The notes under the pieces: generated by a model
Database searches by the model: none
Told to the model about the DNA's origin: nothing
Seen by the model: the letters and a program-made list of their open reading frames with translations, nothing else
Position numbers and translations under genes: made by a program
From: Bacillota bacterium
GTDB taxonomy: Bacteria > Bacillota > Clostridia > Saccharofermentanales > DTU023
Length of the DNA: 44,255 nt
Reading direction: 5' to 3'
Assembly: GCA_023388605.1 (NCBI GenBank)
Contig: JAEWFX010000004.1
Span: forward strand, 1-44,255
Part shown: positions 1-10,610 of the stretch, in pieces
Position numbering within the stretch: the stretch's first letter is position 1
How the letters are laid out: each line of letters starts with the position of its first letter

Positions 1-888
1 GGCGTGGTCAGCCTCAATCTACCGCAGATCGGTATTTTAGCTGATGGCAGCGAAGAGCGTTTCTTTGAGATCCTCGAAAAGCGTTTAGAACTCGCGAAGA
101 AGGCTCTGCTCTTCCGCTACAATTTGCTCAAAGATGTCACTTCTGACGTCAGTCCCATTCATTGGCAGCACGGTGCAATCGCTCGCCTCAAGCCAGGTGA
201 GCGCATCGGTCATCTGTTATTAGATGGTTACGCTACGATCTCACTGGGATACATCGGCATCTATGAGGCAACTAAGTTGATCTGTGGTGTCTCGCATACA
301 GATCCAGCAGGCAAAGAGTTCGCTCTGCGCGTCATAGATAGACTTAAGCAAGCAGTGGATACTTGGAAAGCTGAGACGAAATTGGGATTTGGTCTCTACG
401 GCACACCAGCTGAGAGCTTGACCAATCGTTTCTGTCAGATCGACCGCAAACGCTTTGGCATCATCGAAGATGTTACCGACAAGGGTTACTACACAAACTC
501 CTACCATGTCGATGTGCGTGAACATATCAGCGTCTTCGACAAATTCGATTTCGAGAGTGAGTTCCAGAAGCGTTCCACTGGCGGCATGATCAGCTATGCT
601 GAGATCCCCAACATGAACAATAATACCGAAGCGGTCGAGACTTTGGTTCAGTACATCTATGACCATATCAACTACGCAGAGTTCAACACCAAGAGCGACT
701 ACTGCCATTGCTGTGGTTTTGACGGCGAGATCAAGGTCAATGCTGAAGGCCAGTGGGAGTGCCCGAATTGTGGTAATCATGACCGCAGCCGCCTGACCGT
801 TATTCGCCGTACCTGTGGATACTTGGGTGAAAACTTCTGGAATGAGGGTCGTACCAAAGAAATCAGTTCACGCGTGATGCATATTTAG
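1..888 (+). CDS. nrdD: Anaerobic ribonucleoside-triphosphate reductase, C-terminal part (5' end outside window)
   Basis: Catalytic subunit of the oxygen-sensitive class III ribonucleotide reductase, which makes deoxyribonucleotides from ribonucleoside triphosphates using a glycyl radical. The frame is open from base 1, so the N-terminal part lies outside the window; about 295 residues are visible. Near the end are two cysteine pairs (CHCC and CPNC) typical of the NrdD zinc site, then RRTCGYLGENFW, which is the glycyl-radical region. The radical glycine should be the codon at 817-819. The activase nrdG follows after 18 bases, the usual operon arrangement. Truncation is only the window edge; the frame is clean. 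The identification is secure. Confidence 0.97.
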   Translation, partial: GVVSLNLPQIGILADGSEERFFEILEKRLELAKKALLFRYNLLKDVTSDVSPIHWQHGAIARLKPGERIGHLLLDGYATISLGYIGIYEATKLICGVSHTDPAGKEFALRVIDRLKQAVDTWKAETKLGFGLYGTPAESLTNRFCQIDRKRFGIIEDVTDKGYYTNSYHVDVREHISVFDKFDFESEFQKRSTGGMISYAEIPNMNNNTEAVETLVQYIYDHINYAEFNTKSDYCHCCGFDGEIKVNAEGQWECPNCGNHDRSRLTVIRRTCGYLGENFWNEGRTKEISSRVMHI

Positions 889-906
889 CACTTACTTATC
901 TTAATT

Positions 907-1443
907 ATGCGTTATGCTCAAATAAGACAATTTGATGTAGCCAATGGCGAAGGGATCAGAGTTTCCGTATTCGTCACTGGCTGCACTCATAAGTGCCCAG
1001 AATGTTTCAATGAATTGTATCAAGATTTCGCTTATGGCGATGAGTGGACGGAAGATACGACTGAATTATTGTTGTCTTATCTCCGCAATCCTGCTGTATC
1101 TGGTCTGACCTTGTTAGGCGGTGAGCCGATGCAGAACACCTGGTTGACCTCAGTTATTCGCCGCGTGCGCGAAGAATTACCTGCCAATAAGAATATATGG
1201 ATTTACTCAGGCTATACCTACGAGCAGATTTTAGCCAATGACTCCCGACGAGAACTGCTAGAATTATGTGACATATTGGTGGACGGTCTCTTCGAAGTCG
1301 ATCGCCTCAATCTCAAATTGCGTTTTCGTGGCAGTGAAAACCAGCGAGTTATCGACATCAAGAGTTCGCTAGATACTGGTAAAGTGGTACTATATCCTCT
1401 GTCAGGAGATCTCTACCAAGATCCTGCTGTAATCAGTTCTTAA
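907..1443 (+). CDS. nrdG: Anaerobic ribonucleotide reductase activating protein (radical SAM)
   Basis: Radical SAM enzyme that installs the glycyl radical on NrdD. It is 178 residues long, normal for NrdG. The cluster motif is CTHKCPEC (CxxxCxxC) at about residues 26-33, which would bind the 4Fe-4S cluster, and LLGGEPM is the glycine-rich SAM-binding stretch. It starts 18 bases after nrdD. No Shine-Dalgarno sequence is visible in that gap, so it may be translated by coupling to nrdD. addB begins 12 bases after its stop, so all four genes to 8789 may share a transcript. Confidence 0.96.
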   Translation: MRYAQIRQFDVANGEGIRVSVFVTGCTHKCPECFNELYQDFAYGDEWTEDTTELLLSYLRNPAVSGLTLLGGEPMQNTWLTSVIRRVREELPANKNIWIYSGYTYEQILANDSRRELLELCDILVDGLFEVDRLNLKLRFRGSENQRVIDIKSSLDTGKVVLYPLSGDLYQDPAVISS

Positions 1444-1455
1444 CGTGAGGAATTT

Positions 1456-4400
1456 ATGAATATCGTACGCGCCGCAGACTCTCTTCAATTGATCGATCAT
1501 TGTCTAGCGGATCTCGCACGGTATCACCAAACTCATCCTTTTACGCCAGCATTCATCTTGATCCCCGAGACTATAAAATCAGATGTCGAACGGCGTTATT
1601 TGGAGCAGTATACAGATTCTGTATTGATCCCAGCAGAGATACTATCTTTTTCTCGTTTTGCTACACGTATTTTCAACTTATGTGGTCGCCTTGATCGCCA
1701 GCCATTGAATAAAAACGCTAAGACACTGGTTATCCGCCACTTAATCAAACAGCAGATGTCTGAGCTGAAGGAGTTTAAGCGAGTTGGCTTAAAGTCTGGT
1801 TTTGCCAGAGAAATAGTCCAGCGTCTCGGCACTCTGCAACGTGCTTGCTTCGAGGACAAAGATTTCCAATCTCTGATCGAGCAGGTGCAAGACGATCAGT
1901 TGCGACGCAAATTAGAAGATCTACGCCTGATTAAACACAGTTATGAACAGTGGTTGGCAGACAGTAATTTCTATGAGCCAGAGAAGGACCTCAGCTATTT
2001 AGTAGAACTACTTAAAAATCCCCATCCTCTGCAAAAAACAGGTATAGATTTTTTGAAGCGCTCACAGATCTGGATATGTGGTTTTACGGGAGAGCGTGAT
2101 TTCACAGGTGATGAGTATCGTCTTTTAGGTGAACTAGAGCGTATATGTGAAAGCTTGACTGTGACAGTGAATGCGCCAGTAGAAAAGAGCCCAGAGAACC
2201 TCTTGGTCTATGCCAATGGCTTGAAGGCTGAACAGAACTTACGTAGCATTGCAGAGGATATAAAGGTCATACAACTAGCCGATGGGCGTACACCATTGCG
2301 CAGACAATTGACGGATTTCTTGGTCAATTCAGACGCTACAAGTTTTCAATCTACTCTGCATTCTGTAACCCCACCAATTGCAGAGCTAGTTTCGGACGAC
2401 GACATAGTGAGCAGATCTAAAACTCCAGAATTGCAGATCAAGTTGGTGCGTACGCTAGACAATTACTGTCAAGCCGCCTATGTAGCAGGTAAGATTAAAC
2501 AGCTTTTGAGCGATGATCCCAGCTTGCGTCTGCGCGACATCGCCATAGCTCTCACAGACGAAAAACAATATCTGCCGATGTTGCAGGCAGTGTTGCAGGA
2601 ATACGGTCTCGCTGCCTTTAGTTCATCTCGTCCAGCACAGCGACAAGCGATCTTTTTTCGTTTCTTTCAAGCTTGGTCTCGCTTGGCCAGTGGCAGCAAG
2701 CACACTTCAGATCTAGTAGCCCTTTTACGAAGCGGTATGTTTACAGAGATAAGTGCTCTAGATGTCGATCTTTTAGAGAATAGATGGCTGGCTTATGGCA
2801 ATAAATATCTGTCTAAGCGACTTTTAGCAGATCTCAACGATGAAGTGGTATGTCGACCGCAAGTAGCAGATATTATCCTCAAGCAATTAGCTTTGGCAGA
2901 TCGTCTAAGAGAAGCTGAAGGTCTGGTTGTCATCTGTCACACCTTGCTAGACATCTTGCAGACCAGCGGTTGGTATGAACAGCTGGAGCTGCTAAAGGAG
3001 AATCTGCTCAAAGAAGATAAAGTGGACGCCAGGGAGCAGGCAGCAACCCTAGTTGCGGGCTGGAATTATCTAGTAGAGATACTGCAATCGTTACCTGAAT
3101 TGATGCCTGATGAAGAGTTGAAAACAGCCGATGTCTGTGATCTGATCAACGAATATCTAGCTAATCTGGATTTTTCTACTATTCCGCTCGGCATCGACCG
3201 TATCCGCATCAGCAAGATCAGTCAGCTGGTAAATTATCCGTGCCGAGTACTATTGATAGTCGGTGCACGTGCAGGAGTTTTCCCCTCGCTGCCAGCACAT
3301 CCAGGTATGTTCAATGATCGAGAAATCGTAGAGATCAACCATATCACCAGCAAGCATCTACCCAGAGTCAGTGAAGGACATGGCATCAGTCAGAACTGGT
3401 TACTCGCGCAGCTGCTCTGTCGACCAAAGGACAGCGTCTATATCTGTTCGGATAGTTTAGACAATGAGGAAGTCGCCCCCATTATGCGTCATCTGTCTGC
3501 TGTCCATCAGGCTGTTGGCAGTCATCCGTGTCTAGAGCAGGAGAGTATCACCGATCCCTTAGTTCCGAGCCCTCTCTGGCATCACCGTGCAATAGCTGAA
3601 CGTTATCTGTCGCAATTACAACCATGTCATGAATCCAGCTTAGATGTATTGGACAAAAAAGATCCGATCTTGGTTTTGCCCACCTTGGAAACAGACAATA
3701 CCAGTGTTTCGGCGATCCAGACCTACAACCAATGTGCCTACATGTATTTTGCTCTGCGTTCGCTCCAGCTGCGCAAGCGACTAATCTGGCAACCACAAGT
3801 CAACGATCTAGGCAATGTCGCTCACAAGATGTTAGAACTGATGTTCAAAGATCTGAAACAACGCAAAGACAGCCAATTACAAGGAGATCTGCTCAATCCA
3901 CAGGAGCGAGAACGCTACCGCAAACAAAGTGCTGAAATATATCAGGCTTGGTATGAGGAGATGTCTTCTGAAAAAGCCATAAATGATTTCTATAAGCAAG
4001 CGATCGCTGCTCAGAGCGGACCATCACCTTTTACGACCCCGAATATCGATGCCGATCTCGGTAGACGCGTGCGTGATGCTGTCTACTTGACCTTGCAGAC
4101 AGATCGTCTTTTAGCAGAGGTAGACGACAAAGTATTTTTGCCCCAAACTCTTGAACAACGTGTCAATAAGCTGATTACAGTACAGGAGGAACTAGCGAAT
4201 CTAGAATCCAGTATCTATGCATTAGGTATTGCCCCGGATCAACTCGAAAAACTGTTAGAGTGTTCGCCAGAAAAAATTAGAGTTTGTGGTGTCATCGACC
4301 GCATCGATGCGTTTAGCGAAGATAGACGTATTATCGATTACAAGACCGGTCGCAAAGAGTTTGACTTAGAGGCGGTGGAACATGGACTGGATCTACAACT

Positions 4401-4779
4401 ATATGTCTATGCCTATCTGTTGAGAAAAGACAAGGAAAATCTCACAGATCTAGCCTATTTCAATGTCAAGGGTCTGGAATCATTGGACGCTGATATCAAC
4501 AGAGAAGAAAATCTACGTGAGCGTTATTGTCAGATCGCTCCTGAACAGTTGCCAGAGATCAGTATGCTACGTTTTCTCTGCACTCTGAGTGAAATACATA
4601 AGGGTGATATATCACCTTTACCAGCGACTGTAGGTAAAGCTGAATGGAAGCAATCGCCCTGTCGCTTTTGCAGTTATGTCAATTTGTGCCGTATGGAAAA
4701 GAATAATTATAAGCGTCAGAGAATGCGCATGCCCAAATCCTACCGAGAGTTTTTCTCTGTCCAGAAGGAAGATCGATGA
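1456..4779 (+). CDS. addB: ATP-dependent nuclease subunit B (AddB/RexB family)
   Basis: Subunit of the AddAB helicase-nuclease, which resects double-strand breaks for recombination, the Firmicutes counterpart of RecBCD. It has 1107 residues, a normal length. The C-terminal RecB-type nuclease shows GVIDRID at about 945-951 and IDYKTG at 960-965, with D961 and K963 in the active-site positions. Four cysteines fit the AddB iron-sulfur staple: C760 (NQCAYMYF) and C1069, C1072 and C1078 (CRFCSYVNLC). The N-terminus lacks the GxxGxGKT Walker A loop found in B. subtilis AddB, with IVRAADSLQL near that place, so it resembles RexB-type subunits there. GAGGAATTT precedes the ATG. The stop overlaps addA by ATGA, implying coupled translation. 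Confidence 0.95.
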   Translation: MNIVRAADSLQLIDHCLADLARYHQTHPFTPAFILIPETIKSDVERRYLEQYTDSVLIPAEILSFSRFATRIFNLCGRLDRQPLNKNAKTLVIRHLIKQQMSELKEFKRVGLKSGFAREIVQRLGTLQRACFEDKDFQSLIEQVQDDQLRRKLEDLRLIKHSYEQWLADSNFYEPEKDLSYLVELLKNPHPLQKTGIDFLKRSQIWICGFTGERDFTGDEYRLLGELERICESLTVTVNAPVEKSPENLLVYANGLKAEQNLRSIAEDIKVIQLADGRTPLRRQLTDFLVNSDATSFQSTLHSVTPPIAELVSDDDIVSRSKTPELQIKLVRTLDNYCQAAYVAGKIKQLLSDDPSLRLRDIAIALTDEKQYLPMLQAVLQEYGLAAFSSSRPAQRQAIFFRFFQAWSRLASGSKHTSDLVALLRSGMFTEISALDVDLLENRWLAYGNKYLSKRLLADLNDEVVCRPQVADIILKQLALADRLREAEGLVVICHTLLDILQTSGWYEQLELLKENLLKEDKVDAREQAATLVAGWNYLVEILQSLPELMPDEELKTADVCDLINEYLANLDFSTIPLGIDRIRISKISQLVNYPCRVLLIVGARAGVFPSLPAHPGMFNDREIVEINHITSKHLPRVSEGHGISQNWLLAQLLCRPKDSVYICSDSLDNEEVAPIMRHLSAVHQAVGSHPCLEQESITDPLVPSPLWHHRAIAERYLSQLQPCHESSLDVLDKKDPILVLPTLETDNTSVSAIQTYNQCAYMYFALRSLQLRKRLIWQPQVNDLGNVAHKMLELMFKDLKQRKDSQLQGDLLNPQERERYRKQSAEIYQAWYEEMSSEKAINDFYKQAIAAQSGPSPFTTPNIDADLGRRVRDAVYLTLQTDRLLAEVDDKVFLPQTLEQRVNKLITVQEELANLESSIYALGIAPDQLEKLLECSPEKIRVCGVIDRIDAFSEDRRIIDYKTGRKEFDLEAVEHGLDLQLYVYAYLLRKDKENLTDLAYFNVKGLESLDADINREENLRERYCQIAPEQLPEISMLRFLCTLSEIHKGDISPLPATVGKAEWKQSPCRFCSYVNLCRMEKNNYKRQRMRMPKSYREFFSVQKEDR

Positions 4780-7700
4780 GTGAAGTCAAGTATACAGCTG
4801 AACAACAAGCAGCTATCGACTACGCACATCTGGGTAGTCATAATCTATTGATCTCTGCTTCAGCTGGAACGGGCAAGACCTCTACTCTGACTGAGCGTAT
4901 TATCAGACGTCTGCTATCAGAGGCAGAAGGATTAGAGCCCCACCAGCTATTGATCACTACTTTTACAGACAAAGCAGCTAAGAGCATGCGCGATAAGTTT
5001 GAGCAGACTGTCCAAAAAGCATTGCGTATGTGCAGAGCTGACGACTTTGAACGCAAAGAACGTCTGCTGCAATTACAGCTTGCTTTGCCCAGTATCCAGA
5101 TCACTACCATCCACAGTTTCTGTAAAAACTTATTGAATGACTACCTCAACACCCTACAGGATGAAGAGGGCAAGCCCTTATTGGATGTCGGCTTCGGTGT
5201 CATGGAGCAGACAGCAGCATCGCTTTTGTTGTCGGATAGTATCGAAGAAGTTTTAGATTCCATCTACGTCACTATGGCAGAGTGGAGTAAATCTGCCGAG
5301 CTCCGAGCGATCGATTTTTCTGAAGTAGCAGACAGCGATCGTTTTTCGGTGTTCTTAGCTAATTGGTATAGTCTGGTCGATCAAAATCCGTCGTACGAAC
5401 TCACGGCAGCAGATCGTTCGGAGATATATGAAATTTTTACCTTGATGACTTCTGTGCTCGCAGATACCCGTGATGATCGTAAATTAAGAGAGAAGATTCG
5501 CATGCTCTTAGGTCGCTTACGCTCTTTGGGTCACTACCGTGATTTTGCTAGGTCATCCCTAGCTGATTTTGCTGCATGTGCTGATTTTGAAGCCCAGCCA
5601 TCGATTAAATCCATTTGTCAGCAAGTTGTGGACATCGCTAAGCGATCCAGAGATTTTGTCAGCGAGATAGAGAACTGTGCTTTTTATCACGACAAGATCT
5701 TTGGCTCAGCAGCTAAATCATCTAAGGAAGTCGAGCAGTTTATCGAGAATTGGCCTTCGATCAAACAGAGCATTATCGAGATCTCCAATCTAACCGAACC
5801 TACTTGGGATGAACTCTGGGAAATGCGTCCTAAGATCCGCAAGAATCTGACTTTTCGTCCGAGTAAGGATCTAGACAAGACAGAATTCATCGACCTCTAT
5901 GGCTCTGGTATAAGCCCTTTCATCGCTTGTTTTCAGAAGATCACTGAGACTCATTATGAACGCTACCAGATAGAGCATAGAAGTCCCTTGATCACTAAGA
6001 TATCTGCAGCAGATCAGAAGCGAGCGATCGAGAATAGTAGTGCTGTTTTACGCAGTTTTTTTGCACTCGCTCTCACTGTCGATCAAGTCTATCAGGAACA
6101 CAAACTAGAGAATAATTCAATCGATTTCGATGATATGCAACATTATGCTCTAGCTATTCTCGAAAATGACAAGGTGGCGGCAGCTCTACGTGAACGATAT
6201 CGTGAAATATATATAGATGAGTATCAAGATACCAACAATGTACAGGAGAGTATTATCTCTCGCTTTGCTGACAACAATGTCTTCATGGTAGGTGATGTCA
6301 AACAGAGCATCTATCGTTTCCGTTATGCCAATCCAGAGTTGTTCAATCAGAAAAATCATACCTATACTTTGCTGAGCACCACGGAGCAGTCGGAGAGTGG
6401 AGATGTCCACGGATCATATGCCAATGAAGCTGAGGTATCTGAAGGTTATCGCCAGCCTTTCCGCACTAATTTTCGCTGTGATAAACCCATCGTCGATTTT
6501 GTCAACGATTTCTTCGCCAAGATGATGCATGAGGAGAATGCTGATATCGAGTACAACGATGAGCATAAGCTGATTTGCGGACGAAAATATTCTGAAGACG
6601 TAGTTTTGCCTAAACCACAATTGACGTTGGTGATGCATACGCAGGAACAAGCGGGCTATGTCTATGAAGCTAAAGCCTGCGCCCTGCAAATACAAGCGAT
6701 TTTAGACGAAGCCAAAGAACGAGGAGAGACTCTTCACTACAGCGATTTCATGGTTTTAGCTCCGACCAACGATATGTGTCGCCACTATGCTGAGGAGTTG
6801 GAGGATTGTGGCATACCTTGTATTTTTGGTCGTGAACAGAGTATTTTCGATGCCAGAGAAGTCAGATTATGTATTGATTTTTTCCGTCTGCTAGACAATT
6901 TTTGCCAAGACATACCACTGGCTACAGTGATGCGCAGCGAATTGTGGTATCAGCGGGCGGTGGATTTGCCACGTAGCGAGCTGGAACCTGCACAGTCTGA
7001 TCTACCTGATATTTCTCCCTTTTCCGAGCAAGAATTACAAGCGATAGCAGATAGTTCCAAAGCTGATTTCTTTTATCAGAAGGTGTTAAATATCGTAGAA
7101 GAGACTGACGCTGATAAGATCGCCAGCTGGCAGGAACAAAAGGTGCCTGTAGGCAAGCTGCTCGCTTTCTATAGTTTCATCAAGCATTGTCGTGAGCAAC
7201 TGCAGCAACAGAGTCTCGCTCAATTTTTCGAGCAATTTCTCTTGCGCTCGGGCTATCGTGACTACCTCGCCTTATTGCCCAATGCCGACCGTAAGTTGAG
7301 CAATTTACAGTTATTTCGCCAACACCTTCTGGCCTACGATCAACAATATCATGCCAGTATCAACGAATATGTAGTCTATCTGGAAAACTTTTTTGCCCAT
7401 GGATTGCAGGAAAAGGATTACATCACAGTCTCGTCACCGGAGGAAGATGTGGTCAGGATTATGACCATACACGCTGCCAAAGGTCTAGAAGCTGACTATG
7501 TCTTCCTAGTCGATCTGAACAAGCAAAATAGACCGATGAAGCGAGATTTCCTCTGTATCGGCGAGGGTGGAGAGCGTTCGCGGCAGAGTGGTCTCACCGA
7601 GACTATAACCGCTAAATCTATTCTTTACAGGCGAGATCCTCAATTTACTCATGAACCACATTTCCAAGAGATTCAGATTTTCGAATCACCTTTCTATCGA

Positions 7701-8789
7701 GAACACCAGCTCTTGCAGCAGAACAAAGAGCAAGCGGAGCGTCTGCGAGTCCTATATGTCGCTCTGACTCGCGCTAAACGTGAGCTGCGTATTTTTGCCA
7801 GCCAAAAAATCAGCAAAACTACAAATCTCTTCGAAAAATCAGATCGTTCATTAGACCAATACCGTGGATATTTTGCCTACTTTCTCAATTACCTTTCAGG
7901 TACAGAGCATAGTGCAGAGATAAAAAATGGTTTTTCACGCATAGTTGAGGATGAAAATTGGCTGAGTTTTGATAATGAATTCCTAAAATTTAATCTCTGT
8001 CACAGCGATTATTTTTCTGAGCGAGAAGTAGCGGACCAGATGGATCTAGCTCTGGGAAATCACCTGGTGCCTACCGACAAAAGCTATGAGCGATACTGGC
8101 AAGATCTGGAATACGGTCGAGTTGATCACGCCAACAAAATCACTGTGACTGAGCTCAAACGTCAAAGTGATCGCGTAGCATCAGCAGATGAAGAACAGAG
8201 TGAAGCGGGTGCATCTGTACATGAAATCAACTTGTCTTTACACAAGATAGAAGACATTGCAGCAGATCGTAGCAGAGGTGCGGCATACGGCAGCTTCTTG
8301 CACAGCTTGATACAGTACATACCTTTAGATCTCTTCGACGGTGTGGGCGAGGACGATCGCCACAGATGTTATTTGGAACACTTACAAGCGATGATCGAAG
8401 CACAGCAATTAGCTCCCAATGACAGGGAGTTAGCAGAGCAGGCCTATCCCGCTCTGAGCGCCTATTTACTCTCTGATTTGGCGAAACGTGTACGCAGAGC
8501 GGATGTCGTCTTCCGTGAATCTCCTTTTGCGGTGATGTATGATCGTGAAGCTGGAACCTTGATCCAAGGAATTATCGACCTCTGGTTCATAGAGGGTGGG
8601 GAGTTGGTGTTGGTGGATTTCAAATCCGATTATCTGAGGAAATTCAGCGATCCAGCAGCTGAGCTGCAGCAGAGATATCAGCTGCAATTAAATGAGTATG
8701 CGAAAGCACTGCAGGCGATGAATCACCTGTCAGTCAAGGAAAAGCTAATCTGGTCTCTTGATCTGAACAGACAATTTGAGCTGCCTTGA
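4776..8789 (+). CDS. addA: ATP-dependent helicase/nuclease subunit A (AddA)
   Basis: Motor and nuclease subunit of AddAB. It has 1337 residues, slightly longer than B. subtilis AddA. UvrD/Rep-type helicase motifs appear in order: Walker A ASAGTGKT at 28-35, the DExx box in YIDEYQDT, motif III in VGDVKQSIYRFR, motif V-like IMTIHAAKGLEADYVF and motif VI-like RVLYVALTRAKREL. The C-terminal RecB nuclease has GIIDLW (D1268) and VDFKSDY (D1281, K1283). The start overlaps the addB stop by four bases. No strong terminator follows; the next small gene on the same strand begins 41 bases later. Confidence 0.97.
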   Translation: MSEVKYTAEQQAAIDYAHLGSHNLLISASAGTGKTSTLTERIIRRLLSEAEGLEPHQLLITTFTDKAAKSMRDKFEQTVQKALRMCRADDFERKERLLQLQLALPSIQITTIHSFCKNLLNDYLNTLQDEEGKPLLDVGFGVMEQTAASLLLSDSIEEVLDSIYVTMAEWSKSAELRAIDFSEVADSDRFSVFLANWYSLVDQNPSYELTAADRSEIYEIFTLMTSVLADTRDDRKLREKIRMLLGRLRSLGHYRDFARSSLADFAACADFEAQPSIKSICQQVVDIAKRSRDFVSEIENCAFYHDKIFGSAAKSSKEVEQFIENWPSIKQSIIEISNLTEPTWDELWEMRPKIRKNLTFRPSKDLDKTEFIDLYGSGISPFIACFQKITETHYERYQIEHRSPLITKISAADQKRAIENSSAVLRSFFALALTVDQVYQEHKLENNSIDFDDMQHYALAILENDKVAAALRERYREIYIDEYQDTNNVQESIISRFADNNVFMVGDVKQSIYRFRYANPELFNQKNHTYTLLSTTEQSESGDVHGSYANEAEVSEGYRQPFRTNFRCDKPIVDFVNDFFAKMMHEENADIEYNDEHKLICGRKYSEDVVLPKPQLTLVMHTQEQAGYVYEAKACALQIQAILDEAKERGETLHYSDFMVLAPTNDMCRHYAEELEDCGIPCIFGREQSIFDAREVRLCIDFFRLLDNFCQDIPLATVMRSELWYQRAVDLPRSELEPAQSDLPDISPFSEQELQAIADSSKADFFYQKVLNIVEETDADKIASWQEQKVPVGKLLAFYSFIKHCREQLQQQSLAQFFEQFLLRSGYRDYLALLPNADRKLSNLQLFRQHLLAYDQQYHASINEYVVYLENFFAHGLQEKDYITVSSPEEDVVRIMTIHAAKGLEADYVFLVDLNKQNRPMKRDFLCIGEGGERSRQSGLTETITAKSILYRRDPQFTHEPHFQEIQIFESPFYREHQLLQQNKEQAERLRVLYVALTRAKRELRIFASQKISKTTNLFEKSDRSLDQYRGYFAYFLNYLSGTEHSAEIKNGFSRIVEDENWLSFDNEFLKFNLCHSDYFSEREVADQMDLALGNHLVPTDKSYERYWQDLEYGRVDHANKITVTELKRQSDRVASADEEQSEAGASVHEINLSLHKIEDIAADRSRGAAYGSFLHSLIQYIPLDLFDGVGEDDRHRCYLEHLQAMIEAQQLAPNDRELAEQAYPALSAYLLSDLAKRVRRADVVFRESPFAVMYDREAGTLIQGIIDLWFIEGGELVLVDFKSDYLRKFSDPAAELQQRYQLQLNEYAKALQAMNHLSVKEKLIWSLDLNRQFELP

Positions 8790-8830
8790 GTGCTGAGCTA
8801 CTATAGAGACAAAAATTGATGAGGTACACT

Positions 8831-9169
8831 ATGTCAACTGGGTTCAATATAGAAGAGATTCAAGAAGAGCAAGAAGTTAATACTGCCGAAGAGATCGTAA
8901 CTGCCACAGCAGAAAAGAATGATCCTACACTTGAAATCGAAGAGCAGCCAGCTAGCAACAAAATGAAGCCATCGATCATCACCAAACTAGGTACATTGAT
9001 GATCTTGTATTATGGCTACAAAATTCTCTGGCCTCTAATTAAGGGAGAACCTGTGGAGAGCGAAAATGTCACTTTGCTTTGGATTATGGGGACAGTCTTG
9101 GCTCTAGCAGGTGTTGGGCTCGCCTATTGGATCATCAGAGAGGAGCTTCAAGAGCGTCGACGTAAATAG
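8831..9169 (+). CDS. Small membrane protein of unknown function
   Basis: A 112-residue protein that I do not recognise. The first half is acidic, glutamate-rich and probably cytoplasmic. Two hydrophobic segments follow, about ITKLGTLMILYYGYKILWPL and LLWIMGTVLALAGVGLAYWI, then a short basic end (EERRRK-like). I chose the ATG at 8831 because GAGGT lies five bases upstream; in-frame TTG and ATG codons at 8816 and 8819 have no such site. It ends just before a terminator shared with the convergent gap gene. Its place after addA may only mean co-transcription. Confidence 0.7.
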   Translation: MSTGFNIEEIQEEQEVNTAEEIVTATAEKNDPTLEIEEQPASNKMKPSIITKLGTLMILYYGYKILWPLIKGEPVESENVTLLWIMGTVLALAGVGLAYWIIREELQERRRK

Positions 9170-9224
9170 CTGAGCAAAACTTCTCAAGTATAATCTGTGA
9201 AGGACGCGACCACATGTTAGATGT

Positions 9225-9258
9225 AAAAAGAGCTATCCCGAGGGACAGCTCTTTTTTT
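9225..9258 (+). terminator. Rho-independent terminator between convergent genes
   Basis: AGAGCT (9229-9234) pairs with AGCTCT (9247-9252) and TCCC (9236-9239) with GGGA (9242-9245), with one A-C mismatch and a two-base loop. Seven T's follow on the plus strand and five A's precede it, so it can also act on the minus strand for gap. Confidence 0.88.
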
Positions 9259-9282
9259 GATACTTTAGATGAGAAATCTTTT

Positions 9283-10392
<1,110 letters not shown>

Positions 10393-10399
10393 TTACTTG

Positions 10400-10426
10400 T
10401 GTATACGGGCTTTTGGCCTATATACA
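10400..10426. promoter_or_regulatory. Imperfect inverted repeat upstream of gap, possible operator or promoter
   Basis: Two 11-base arms, TGTATACGGGC (10400-10410) and GCCTATATACA (10416-10426), match at 9 of 11 positions around a five-base loop. Read on the minus strand, the same stretch holds TTGTAT and TATACA about 16-17 bases apart, which could be the -35 and -10 boxes of gap. It sits 44 bases upstream of the gap start. It could be a repressor site overlapping the promoter; which protein would bind is unknown. Confidence 0.4.
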
Positions 10427-10547
10427 ATCCTTGAATATTCTACAGAAAAATAGTTTTGGTATCAAATAAATAAGAGATTTTTCTCAGTGAAAATAGTTGT
10501 AAATAGGGTGAATTGTCGACTTTGGAGTATTTTTGTGATCTCAACCC

Positions 10548-10576
10548 TTGGTCGAAGCTGCTTGCTGATGTAATAT
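10548..10576 (+). promoter_or_regulatory. Candidate promoter of the OPT transporter gene
   Basis: TTGGTC (10548-10553) and TAATAT (10571-10576) are separated by 17 bases, a fair match to a housekeeping promoter, 34 bases upstream of the GTG start at 10611. An overlapping TATGAT is an alternative -10. Confidence 0.4.
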
Positions 10577-10610
10577 GATCTAGTTTGATTGAATTCTAGG
10601 AGGTCACAAA

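Noticed and set aside
1..888. nrdD as a truncated pseudogene
   Set aside because: The frame is open from the first base and the C-terminal motifs are complete, so the missing part is the window edge.
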